Below are positions 1 through 7,405 of a DNA stretch of 28,955 nucleotides, piece after piece. This DNA is from an uncultured Anaerolineae bacterium (GTDB lineage: Bacteria; Chloroflexota; Anaerolineae; Anaerolineales; Villigracilaceae). Every line of letters begins with the position of its first letter. Position 1 is the first letter of the stretch. Location: the NCBI GenBank assembly GCA_903854805.1, contig CAINXK010000370.1:1-28955 (forward strand), in the 5' to 3' direction. A program made the position numbers and the translations under genes. The notes below the pieces were generated by a model. That model was given only the letters and a program-made list of their open reading frames with translations. It searched no databases and was not told the DNA's origin.

Positions 1-75
1 CTACGCAGGCCTGCATTCCTAGCCTTTTGACCAATTTTTCTCGTCCAACCCACCTTTTCTGTCTGCTTCCTTCTG

Positions 76-120
<45 letters not shown>

Positions 121-133
121 GAATAATTGCCCC

Positions 134-162
134 TTGACTTATCAATCACCCTGGCATAAAAT
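134..162 (+). promoter_or_regulatory. Sigma70-type promoter of the aromatic operon
   Basis: TTGACT at 134-139 (5 of 6 to the -35 consensus) is followed after exactly 17 nt by TAAAAT at 157-162 (5 of 6 to the -10 consensus). Transcription should start near 169, giving a 5' leader of about 16 nt before the leader-peptide ATG at 185. The upstream 130 bases are pyrimidine-rich and show no gene. The positions are read directly; activity is inferred. Confidence 0.8.
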
Positions 163-184
163 ACGGCTCATTATGAGAGAAAAC

Positions 185-274
185 ATGTATTCACCTATGG
201 CCCCACAATATTTTGCGTATTACTTTTATTACGGTTCCCGACTCCCGGTTACCGGTGGTGGCGCTTTGGTATAA
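185..274 (+). CDS. Tyr/Phe-rich leader peptide of the aromatic operon attenuator
   Basis: A 29-codon ORF (ATG 185, TAA 272-274), too short for normal gene calling, begins 5 nt after a purine-rich GAGAGA that can act as a weak ribosome binding site. Residues 9-16 read YFAYYFYY: seven aromatic codons in eight. In total there are six Tyr and two Phe codons and no Trp. It lies between the operon promoter and an intrinsic terminator, as in enterobacterial pheL, trpL and hisL leaders. Expected role: when charged tRNA-Tyr or tRNA-Phe is scarce the ribosome stalls at 209-232 and the downstream RNA refolds to prevent termination. The peptide itself probably has no function. Function is inferred from layout and composition; the ORF and its codons are seen directly. 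Confidence 0.85.
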   Translation: MYSPMAPQYFAYYFYYGSRLPVTGGGALV

Positions 275-296
275 GGTGAAGAACCTTCATACTCAC

Positions 297-330
297 AAAG
301 AGCGAGCCAATCGGCTTGCTCTTTTTATTT
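297..330 (+). terminator. Intrinsic terminator (attenuator) before aroH
   Basis: AAAGAGCGAGCC (297-308), loop AATC (309-312) and GGCTTGCTCTTT (313-324) form a 12-bp stem with one G-U pair, followed by a T-rich run to 330. It sits 22 nt after the leader stop codon and directly before the aroH ribosome binding site AGGAGG (331-336). A competing antiterminator is possible: GCGCTTTG (261-268) can pair with CAAAG (296-300) and, after a 2-nt bulge, CG (303-304). A small hairpin AAGGT/ACCTT (273-277 with 283-287) lies between. A ribosome halted at codons 9-16 leaves 261-268 free, whereas one reaching the stop codon covers it, which fits classical attenuation. Confidence 0.85.
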
Positions 331-340
331 AGGAGGCATT

Positions 341-709
341 ATGAGTATTCGCGGTATCCGAGGGGCAACAACTGTAGAATCTGACCAACCTGATGTTATT
401 ATAGCTGCCACACAGGAAGTGTTGGCAGCCATAATCCAGGTAAATCCGAATTTACAATCAAGTGATGTTGCCTCGGCCTTTTTTACCGTAACTGAGGATC
501 TTGTGTCTGTCCATCCGGCACAAGCTGCTCGGAAAATGGGTTGGAGCATGGTACCGATGATGTGCGCCAAGGAAATCCCTGTCCCGGGGAGTTTACCTCG
601 GTGTATAAGAGTGTTAATTCATTGGAATACCGACATTGAACAAAAGGATATTAAGCACGTATATTTGCATGATGCCGTAAAACTTCGTCCCGATCTCGTT
701 AGCGCATAA
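341..709 (+). CDS. aroH: Chorismate mutase, AroH type
   Basis: This enzyme rearranges chorismate to prephenate, the first step of the Tyr/Phe branch. The 122-residue product aligns over its whole length with the Bacillus subtilis monofunctional AroH fold. The start [12 protein letters not shown] and the segments [15 protein letters not shown] and [15 protein letters not shown] are diagnostic. Arg7, Cys75, Glu78, Arg90, Tyr108 and Arg116 fall at the same numbers as the B. subtilis active-site residues. A perfect AGGAGG lies 4 nt before the ATG. It is the first structural gene after the attenuator and 14 nt precede the next gene, so it is co-transcribed with the DAHP synthases. There is no fused regulatory domain, so control is presumably by attenuation and at DAHP synthase. 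Confidence 0.96.
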   Translation: MSIRGIRGATTVESDQPDVIIAATQEVLAAIIQVNPNLQSSDVASAFFTVTEDLVSVHPAQAARKMGWSMVPMMCAKEIPVPGSLPRCIRVLIHWNTDIEQKDIKHVYLHDAVKLRPDLVSA

Positions 710-723
710 AAGGAAAAATTATT

Positions 724-1770
724 ATGATGATAATTATGAATAGCAATGCTACTCCGCAACAAGTGGAACATGTGATTGAACATATAAAGGCAGCCGGGTT
801 GGCCGTCCATTTGTCACAGGGTATCGAAGCTACGATCATTGGCGCTATTGGTGAAACCCACAATATACCAACGGAACAATTCGAAATCCTGGACGGTGTT
901 GATATCGTAAAAAGGATTACGCAACCATTTAAGCTGGCTTCTCGTCAGTTTCATCCTGAGAATTCAGTTTTCCAGCTTGGCAGTCTCAATGTGGGCGAGG
1001 ACGAGATAGCGTTAATTGCCGGGCCGTGTTCTGTGGAATCACGGTCTCAGATACTTGAGACGGCTCTGGCTGTCAAAGAAGCCGGGGCTAATGCGCTGCG
1101 AGGCGGTGTTTTTAAACCACGCACTTCACCTTATGCTTTTCAGGGGCTTGGCGAGCAAGGTCTTGAATATCTCGCTGAGGCCAGAGAGCTGACTGGGTTG
1201 CCTATTGTTGCCGAAATCATGTCGCAGACCCAGCTTGAGGTTATGGTTAAGTATGTTGATGTTTTGCAAGTTGGTGCGCGCAATATGCAGAATTACAATT
1301 TATTGAGGGCCATTGGAGAAACCCGGACACCTGTGCTTCTCAAGCGTGGACTGAGTGCGACGATTGAAGAATTGCTTATGTCAGCCGAATACATTCTCTC
1401 TGGAGGAAACAAAGATGTCATTCTCTGTGAGCGTGGGATCCGTACTTATGAGACATCGACCCGTAATACAACCGACATAAATGCCATTCCAGTCCTTAAG
1501 AATCTAACTCATCTCCCTGTGATCCTTGATCCATCCCATTCGACAGGTTTTTCTGATTATGTTGCCGCAATTGCTCGTGCTGCGATTGCAGCAGGTGCTG
1601 ACGGTTTGATCGTTGAAGTGCACCCAGATCCAGCGCATGCTGTTTCAGATGGTAAACAATCACTTCGACCAGAAAAATTTGCGGCAATGGTCAAGCAAGT
1701 TGGCCAAATAGCACAAATTATGGGGCGTAGTATTACACCGGTCCACAATATTCATTCACCCAGTAAGTAA
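724..1770 (+). CDS. aroF: 3-deoxy-7-phosphoheptulonate (DAHP) synthase, copy 1
   Basis: Condenses phosphoenolpyruvate with erythrose-4-phosphate to DAHP, the entry step of the shikimate pathway. The 348-residue protein is the Thermotoga-like type I-beta form. A ferredoxin-like regulatory domain (about residues 1-70, beginning MMIIMN) precedes the TIM barrel. Barrel landmarks are AGPCSVES (metal-binding Cys), [37 protein letters not shown] and DPSHSTG. In Thermotoga maritima the N-terminal domain mediates tyrosine/phenylalanine feedback inhibition, so that is likely here too. The next gene is a close paralogue 11 nt downstream. The symbol is generic: aroF/aroG/aroH usage varies for this subtype. 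Start chosen at the first ATG, with AAAGG about 11 nt upstream. Confidence 0.95.
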   Translation: MMIIMNSNATPQQVEHVIEHIKAAGLAVHLSQGIEATIIGAIGETHNIPTEQFEILDGVDIVKRITQPFKLASRQFHPENSVFQLGSLNVGEDEIALIAGPCSVESRSQILETALAVKEAGANALRGGVFKPRTSPYAFQGLGEQGLEYLAEARELTGLPIVAEIMSQTQLEVMVKYVDVLQVGARNMQNYNLLRAIGETRTPVLLKRGLSATIEELLMSAEYILSGGNKDVILCERGIRTYETSTRNTTDINAIPVLKNLTHLPVILDPSHSTGFSDYVAAIARAAIAAGADGLIVEVHPDPAHAVSDGKQSLRPEKFAAMVKQVGQIAQIMGRSITPVHNIHSPSK

Positions 1771-1781
1771 GGAGCCACATT

Positions 1782-2816
1782 ATGATGATCATCATGAATC
1801 CGGGCGCTAGCAAAGAACAAGTCGCTCACGTTATTGCCCATATTGAAGAGAATAATCTTTCTGCGCATGTAATTGAGGGCGTTGAACAAACAATTATTGG
1901 GGCAGTTGGCGAAAGCCATTCAGTTCCCAAGGAAGTCTTTGAGGTTTTGCCTGGCGTGATGAGTGTGACCCGAATTTCTCAGCCTTACAAATTGGGTTCT
2001 CGCCAATTTCACCCAGGAAATTCAATTTTTCCTCTGGATGGATTTTCGGTTGGTGGTAACGAGATTGCAATTATTGCTGGGCCGTGTTCGGTTGAAAGCC
2101 GAAGTCAGCTGCTAGAAATCGCTCAAGCAGTCCACGAGGCTGGTGCGAATGCATTGCGTGGAGGTGTTTTTAAGCCTCGTACGTCTCCATATGTTTTTCA
2201 AGGCCTTGGTGAAGATGGTCTTGAATACTTGGCTGAAGCTCGTGAGTTGACTGGAATGCCAGTGGTTGCTGAAATCATGGCGGTTTCCCAAATTGATGTA
2301 ATGGTAAAGTATGTTGATGTATTGCAAATAGGTGCTCGGAATATGCAAAACTACAACCTTTTGCGTGCAGTTGGCGAAACGCGTACAGCGGTATTACTTA
2401 AACGTGGGCTTTCTGCCACGATTGAAGAATTATTGATGGCTTCAGAATATATATTGAGTGGAGGAAATACACGAGTGATGCTCTGCGAGCGTGGAATCCG
2501 TACTTTTGAGACGGCTACCAGAAACACAACAGATATCAATGCAATTCCTGTATTGAAATCTCTCACTCATCTGCCTGTAATTCTGGATCCGAGTCATTCG
2601 ACAGGCGATTCTGCATATGTTGCTGCAATTGCTAAGGCTGCCATCGCAGCCGGTGCAGATGGTTTGATCATAGAAGTTCACAATGACCCGGTTCATGCTC
2701 TTTCTGATGGGCGGCAATCGCTGACTCCAGAAAATTTCGCCAAGTTGGTGAAACAAGTACGAGCGATCGCTGAAGCTGTGGATCGTAGCCTGATTTCCAC
2801 CCATAGCGTTAATTAG
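1782..2816 (+). CDS. aroF: 3-deoxy-7-phosphoheptulonate (DAHP) synthase, copy 2
   Basis: Second DAHP synthase, 344 residues, with the same domain order as the preceding copy: an N-terminal ferredoxin-like regulatory domain, then the metal-dependent TIM barrel ([49 protein letters not shown]). By eye about three quarters of positions are identical to copy 1. Differences are more frequent in the first 95 residues and at the C-terminal tail, which suggests isozymes with different feedback responses. AAGGAG lies about 8 nt before the ATG and the gap to copy 1 is 11 nt. All catalytic motifs look intact in both, so neither appears to be decaying. Tandem duplication within the operon is seen; specialisation is inference. 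Confidence 0.95.
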   Translation: MMIIMNPGASKEQVAHVIAHIEENNLSAHVIEGVEQTIIGAVGESHSVPKEVFEVLPGVMSVTRISQPYKLGSRQFHPGNSIFPLDGFSVGGNEIAIIAGPCSVESRSQLLEIAQAVHEAGANALRGGVFKPRTSPYVFQGLGEDGLEYLAEARELTGMPVVAEIMAVSQIDVMVKYVDVLQIGARNMQNYNLLRAVGETRTAVLLKRGLSATIEELLMASEYILSGGNTRVMLCERGIRTFETATRNTTDINAIPVLKSLTHLPVILDPSHSTGDSAYVAAIAKAAIAAGADGLIIEVHNDPVHALSDGRQSLTPENFAKLVKQVRAIAEAVDRSLISTHSVN

Positions 2817-2852
2817 GCTGGCTTTTCTGGGAGATCGTGGGATGATAAGAAT

Positions 2853-3716
2853 ATGAGCGAGAGCGAAGATTTTGTTTTACTTCACGCAAAAATCGCGATC
2901 ATCGGTTTGGGTTTGATGGGCGGGTCCTTGGCGTTGGCGCTCAAAGGGAAGTGCGCAGCATTATACGGCATCGATCCCGATACATCTACTCGCGAACTAG
3001 CTTTGCGCCAGGATATTGTCGACGAAGCTGGTGCGGATGCGGCAAACTACCTTTACAGGGCAGATTTGGTGGTCCTGGCTGCGCCTGTGCCACAAATCCT
3101 TTCAATCCTGGAACAGCTGCCAGAGCTCACGCCAAACGCTTGTATCGTTCTTGATCTCGGTTCGACAAAAGTGGAAATTTCAAAAAAGATGAACGCATTG
3201 CCGGAGCGTTTTGACCCAATTGGAGGTCACCCAATTTGCGGCAAGGAGCACCTTTCGCTTGAAAACGCCGATCGAACGTTATATTATTCAGCACCATTTT
3301 TATTAACTCCCCTCATGCGTACTTCTTCGCGGGCCTTGATTGCAAGTGAACAAATAATTTCTGCGATTGGCGCAAAAGCCTCAATTCTAAGTGCTACTGA
3401 GCATGATCGTATCCTTGCTTTTACCAGTCACCTGCCTTTTTTGATTTCATCTGCCTTGGCGCTAGCAACTCCGCAGGATGTCTCCCCTTTTGTTGGTCCT
3501 GGATTTCGTTCTGCCAGTCGGCTTGCAGGAACTCCCGCAAGCATGATGCTTGGAGTTGTATTAACAAACCGCGAAAATTTATTGGCAGCCCTGGAACGTT
3601 TACAAGATGAGCTTGCGATTTTTACGTCTGCGATTGCCGAGAATGACATTGAAGCGTTGCAGGTTAGCTTATTTTCAGCCCAAAGTGCCTACTATCAATT
3701 GACCGGGACAAAATAA
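2853..3716 (+). CDS. tyrA: Prephenate dehydrogenase
   Basis: Oxidatively decarboxylates prephenate to 4-hydroxyphenylpyruvate, the tyrosine precursor. The 287-residue protein starts with a Rossmann dinucleotide site, GLGLMGG at 18-24, preceded by KIAIIG. The GGHPICGKEH segment contains the catalytic His region of TyrA proteins, and the C-terminal half is the all-helical prephenate dehydrogenase dimerisation domain (FTSHLPFLISSALA). There is no C-terminal ACT domain and no fused chorismate mutase; the mutase is the separate aroH. It lies 36 nt after the DAHP synthase pair and 2 nt before aroA. No prephenate dehydratase is in the window, so this operon leads to tyrosine, which fits the Tyr-rich leader. 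NAD versus NADP preference cannot be read safely. Confidence 0.93.
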   Translation: MSESEDFVLLHAKIAIIGLGLMGGSLALALKGKCAALYGIDPDTSTRELALRQDIVDEAGADAANYLYRADLVVLAAPVPQILSILEQLPELTPNACIVLDLGSTKVEISKKMNALPERFDPIGGHPICGKEHLSLENADRTLYYSAPFLLTPLMRTSSRALIASEQIISAIGAKASILSATEHDRILAFTSHLPFLISSALALATPQDVSPFVGPGFRSASRLAGTPASMMLGVVLTNRENLLAALERLQDELAIFTSAIAENDIEALQVSLFSAQSAYYQLTGTK

Positions 3717-3718
3717 TA

Positions 3719-5026
3719 GTGGACAGCATCTTGATACTTCCAATCAATCATGAACTAGATGCAACAATTCGAATTCCAGGATCGAAATCGCTAACGAATC
3801 GAGCATTGATGATCGCTGCATTAGCGGACGGTCCTACTCGCCTGACAAACGCGTTGTTTTCGGATGACTCGCTTTATTTCGCAAATGCATTAAAGGATCT
3901 GGGTTTTCATATTGATCTTAACCTTGAGAAAAAGGAAATAGTTGTCACGGGTTGTTCTGGGGAAATACCTGTTAAAAAAGCGGAATTATTTATCGGAAAT
4001 GCTGGAACTGCTGCTCGTTTTTTGAGCTCTTTCCTTACGCTTGGTAATGGGGAATATACCCTGGATGGCGATGCCCGAATGCGAGAGCGACCGATTGGAG
4101 ATTTAATTTCATCATTAACGCAATTAGGCGCAAATATTAGCCCTCTATCACAGGCTCATCAAAACCCGATCGGATTATGTCCTCCAGTGAAAATAGTTGC
4201 GTCTGGTCTTCCCGGAGGCAGAACATCGGTAAATGGTGATATTTCCAGCCAATTTTTATCGGCTCTTTTGATGGTGGCTCCTTATGCCCAAACCCCGGTA
4301 GAAATCAGCGTATCGACTGAATTAAATTCCAAACCATACGTGGACATGACACTTGGCGTAATGGCTGATTTTGGTATTAGCATTCAGCGTAGCGAATATC
4401 AGAATTTTTACGTGAGTCGCGGTTCATATCGGTCTCTTAAAAATTATGTCATCGAACCGGATGCGTCAGCGGCTTCTTATTTCTTTGCGGCACCTGCAAT
4501 CCTTGGCGGCAAAATTCGCATTGAGAATATTTCACTTGAGTCCAAACAAGGGGATATTGCTTTCCTAAATGTGCTGAAAGCGATGGGATGTACTGTCCAC
4601 ACGGATACAAATTATATCGAGGTAATTGGACCTTGTTCGATTAGTAACCTAAAAGGGGTCGATATTGATATGCGTGATATCCCAGATACGGCTCAAACAT
4701 TGGCCGTAATTGCTCCGTTTGCATCATCACCAACACACATACATGGAATTGCTTCAGCGCGGATGAAAGAGAGTGATCGGGTTAGCGCTACTTGTGCTGA
4801 GTTGACTCGCATGGGTGTAAAGGTCGAAGAGTTTAACGATGGAATGAGTATTTATCCTTGCGACAAATTTACTCCTGCACAAATTCGTACGTATCAAGAT
4901 CATCGTATGGCAATGGCATTTGCGCTAATGGGCTTGAAAATTTCTGGGGTAAGAATTGAGAACCCGGGTTGTGTTTCAAAAACCTTTCCAGAATATTTTG
5001 AAGTCCTGGATGGATTGCGATGCTAG
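3719..5026 (+). CDS. aroA: 3-phosphoshikimate 1-carboxyvinyltransferase (EPSP synthase)
   Basis: Transfers the enolpyruvyl group of PEP to shikimate-3-phosphate. It is 435 residues, normal for the family, with a GTG start two bases after the tyrA stop. Landmarks in order: PGSKSLTNRAL (Lys23, Ser24, Arg28), GNAGTAAR at 93-100, DARMRERPIGDL, NGDISSQFLSALLM, EPDASAASYFFAAP, DMRDIPDTAQTLAV, RMKESDR and YQDHRMAMAFAL. The GNAGTA loop with Gly96 is the class I form, which is usually glyphosate-sensitive. The last 7 nt overlap aroE, indicating translational coupling. Confidence 0.97.
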   Translation: MDSILILPINHELDATIRIPGSKSLTNRALMIAALADGPTRLTNALFSDDSLYFANALKDLGFHIDLNLEKKEIVVTGCSGEIPVKKAELFIGNAGTAARFLSSFLTLGNGEYTLDGDARMRERPIGDLISSLTQLGANISPLSQAHQNPIGLCPPVKIVASGLPGGRTSVNGDISSQFLSALLMVAPYAQTPVEISVSTELNSKPYVDMTLGVMADFGISIQRSEYQNFYVSRGSYRSLKNYVIEPDASAASYFFAAPAILGGKIRIENISLESKQGDIAFLNVLKAMGCTVHTDTNYIEVIGPCSISNLKGVDIDMRDIPDTAQTLAVIAPFASSPTHIHGIASARMKESDRVSATCAELTRMGVKVEEFNDGMSIYPCDKFTPAQIRTYQDHRMAMAFALMGLKISGVRIENPGCVSKTFPEYFEVLDGLRC

Positions 5027-5862
5027 TCTTAGGACTGACAGGCTGGCCGGTTAATCATAGCCTTTCGCCCGTACTCCATAAGGCTGCTTTGCGCGCAGTC
5101 GGGATCGATGGTGATTATCTTTTATTGCCAATTGACCCGTCGGAGCCCAGTAAATTAATTGATCTCTTGAATAAAGTGAGGAGTGGAGAAATTTCTGGTC
5201 TGAATGTTACAATTCCTCATAAGCAATCTGTTATTCAACTTGTGGACCAACTTACACCTTCTGCCAGCTCTATTGGGGCAGTCAATACGATCTATATGAA
5301 AGATGGTCAATTAGTTGGTCATAATACCGATGCACCTGGTTTCCTGGCTGATTTGAAGCAAAAAAATAAAATTGATTTTCATTCAAAAAAAAGAGTTATC
5401 GTACTCGGTTCTGGTGGATCTGCCCGGGCAATCGTATGGGCTCTGGCTGCATTGTCGTCTCGAATAACTATAGCGTCACGCAAAATTGAGCAATCCCGGA
5501 AGCTTGGTGCTGAACTCAATCAGGAATTTACTGGATGTGAGATTCGTTCCACAACAATCGGTGTAAGTGCGTTGTCAGTTAAGCTGGATAATGTAGACCT
5601 TGTCGTAAATACCACACCAGTTGGTATGTTTCCAGACACCAATTATTCTCCATGGCCGGTTGGATTACCCTTCCCAGCAAATGCTTTTGTGTATGATTTG
5701 GTATATAACCCTCGACAGACTAATCTAGTTGAAAACGCTAGAAAAGCGGGTTTGGCGGCAGAAAACGGATTGGGGATGTTAATTGAGCAGGCAGCACTTG
5801 CGTTTGAGATTTGGACTGGAGTAAAGGCTCCGCGCGATGTAATGTATTCATCGGTTGGATAA
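5020..5862 (+). CDS. aroE: Shikimate dehydrogenase
   Basis: NADPH-dependent reduction of 3-dehydroshikimate to shikimate. The 280-residue protein has the N-terminal substrate domain with NHSLSP (Ser14, Ser16), NVTIPHK (catalytic Lys68), GAVNTIY and HNTDAPGF (catalytic Asp104). The C-terminal Rossmann domain has GSGGSARA and VNTTPVGMFPD. The ATG overlaps the aroA coding end by 7 nt. A segment of about 370 nt without a gene follows, unlike the tight spacing elsewhere, so aroE may end a first transcription segment of the operon or the gap may carry internal control. Confidence 0.96.
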   Translation: MLVLGLTGWPVNHSLSPVLHKAALRAVGIDGDYLLLPIDPSEPSKLIDLLNKVRSGEISGLNVTIPHKQSVIQLVDQLTPSASSIGAVNTIYMKDGQLVGHNTDAPGFLADLKQKNKIDFHSKKRVIVLGSGGSARAIVWALAALSSRITIASRKIEQSRKLGAELNQEFTGCEIRSTTIGVSALSVKLDNVDLVVNTTPVGMFPDTNYSPWPVGLPFPANAFVYDLVYNPRQTNLVENARKAGLAAENGLGMLIEQAALAFEIWTGVKAPRDVMYSSVG

Positions 5863-6234
5863 AAAAACAGGTATCTGATCTGGGAATAGATTTTCATTTT
5901 TTGGCGGTGAAAATTAATTTTCAAGAAGACTAAATTGACAATGTCTGAATATATATCTGGTCTATGAAGCGGCAGTAATTACTCACGGCAGTCCAAGGTT
6001 AGATCTAATCATCATAACCATAGCCAATTAATGTAACCTAATCGATGGGCTGCCCCGCTAGCAGTAAATTTGCGAAGGGTTTTTCCGCCAATTAACTACA
6101 AATATTAATTCCCATCTATCTGGGTGCGCTACATCCATCTGCCGTATTTACTGTACAAGGTCCTAAATTGGATTGTCTCGTGGGTAAATACCATAAAGAT
6201 TTTATTCCTGAGTACTGAAAACTAGGAGGAAGTG
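5863..6234 (+). other. Intergenic gap inside the aromatic operon with a perfect palindrome
   Basis: About 370 nt with no convincing gene. It holds a perfect 16-nt palindrome TGAAAATTAATTTTCA (5908-5923), 11 nt before a consensus -35 hexamer TTGACA (5935-5940). No acceptable -10 element lies 16-18 nt downstream of that hexamer. Short ORFs such as 5941-5967 (eight codons) have no ribosome binding site and no aromatic run. No strong terminator, T-box or second leader peptide is visible. The aroC ribosome binding site AGGAGG is at 6224-6229. Confidence 0.5.
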
Positions 6235-7404
6235 ATGCCATTACGGTTTTTGACTGCTGGAGAATCGCATGGTCCGGCGTTAGTCACGATACTTGACGGA
6301 ATGATAAGTGGCCTGCCTTTGGTACCCGAGGTGATTGATCGGGAATTGGCTCGAAGGCAAATCGGCTTTGGGGCGGGTGGAAGAATGAAAATTGAAAAAG
6401 ACACTGTATTAATTTTGGGTGGCGTTTTAGATGGTCATACAACCGGTGCTCCCATTTCAATGCTCGTACAAAACGATGATCATATCAAATGGAAGGGAAA
6501 GCCGATCGCTGCACTGACTACACCCAGACCTGGTCATGCTGATCTTACCGGGGCCGTGAAATATGGTTACCGTGATCTTCGCCCAACCCTGGAGCGTTCT
6601 TCTGCTAGAGAAACAACGATGCGGGTAGCGGCAGGGGCTGTATGTAAACATTTTTTATCTCAATTCGGAATAGTGGTTGGTGGCTTCGTGCGAGCAATCG
6701 GGGAAATTTCTGCAGATTTGACGGGATTGTCTTATGACGAGTGTCTTGTTTTAGCTGAAAAAAATGATGTTCGTTGTCCTGATATAAAGGCCGCCGATTT
6801 GATGCGTGAGCGAATTGCTGCAATAATCCGTTCAAAGGATACACTTGGGGGAATTTTGGAGATTGTCGTACAGGGGATGCCGATAGGTTTAGGGTCTTAT
6901 TCGCAATGGGACAAACGTCTTGAAGCGCGTTTAGGTTCGGCGATATTGTCGGTACAAGCAATGAAGGGCGTGGAGTTCGGCGATGCCTGGGAAAATGCGC
7001 GGATGCCGGGTACCAAAGCCCATGATGCGATCCTTGTTGATGATGATATGCTTATTCGGCCGACCAATCGTGCGGGTGGAATTGAGGGTGGTATATCAAA
7101 TGGGCAGCCGTTGGTAATTCGCGTTGCCATGAAACCTATCGCAACAACCCTCACCCCGCAGATAACTGTTGATTTATCAACTGGCAGGCAAGGTCCGACT
7201 AAATATGAGCGTTCTGATTTTTGTCCAGTGCCACGGGCTGTGCCCATACTTGAAGCGATGGTTTCTTATGTCATCGCAGATGCATTATTAGAAAAACTGG
7301 GAGGTGACTCCCTTGGTGAAATCTTGCCACGTTATGAAGCGCTTCGGAAGTCAAAACTGTCTGATTTACCGATGGATAACATAGACCACGTGTTTTGGGA
7401 TTGA
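6235..7404 (+). CDS. aroC: Chorismate synthase
   Basis: Makes chorismate from EPSP using reduced FMN. The protein is 389 residues from ATG 6235. An in-frame GTG at 6232 is only 2 nt from AGGAGG (6224-6229), whereas the ATG is 5 nt away, so the ATG is preferred. Family motifs are intact: TAGESHGPAL near the N-terminus, RRQIGFGAGGRMKIEKD, RPGHADLTGAVKYGYRDLR, RSSARETTMRVAAGA and NRAGGIEGGISNGQP. Length matches the bacterial family. It resumes the operon after the 370-nt gap and is separated from the aroK-aroB fusion by a single base. Confidence 0.97.
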   Translation: MPLRFLTAGESHGPALVTILDGMISGLPLVPEVIDRELARRQIGFGAGGRMKIEKDTVLILGGVLDGHTTGAPISMLVQNDDHIKWKGKPIAALTTPRPGHADLTGAVKYGYRDLRPTLERSSARETTMRVAAGAVCKHFLSQFGIVVGGFVRAIGEISADLTGLSYDECLVLAEKNDVRCPDIKAADLMRERIAAIIRSKDTLGGILEIVVQGMPIGLGSYSQWDKRLEARLGSAILSVQAMKGVEFGDAWENARMPGTKAHDAILVDDDMLIRPTNRAGGIEGGISNGQPLVIRVAMKPIATTLTPQITVDLSTGRQGPTKYERSDFCPVPRAVPILEAMVSYVIADALLEKLGGDSLGEILPRYEALRKSKLSDLPMDNIDHVFWD

Positions 7405-7405
7405 T

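Noticed and set aside
5935..5963. Promoter from the perfect TTGACA in the aroE-aroC gap
   Set aside because: No acceptable -10 hexamer at 16-18 nt; TATATC lies only 11 nt downstream.
5863..6234. T-box riboswitch or second leader peptide before aroC
   Set aside because: No T-box consensus (AGGGTGGNACCGCG-like) and no short ORF with aromatic codon run or terminator.
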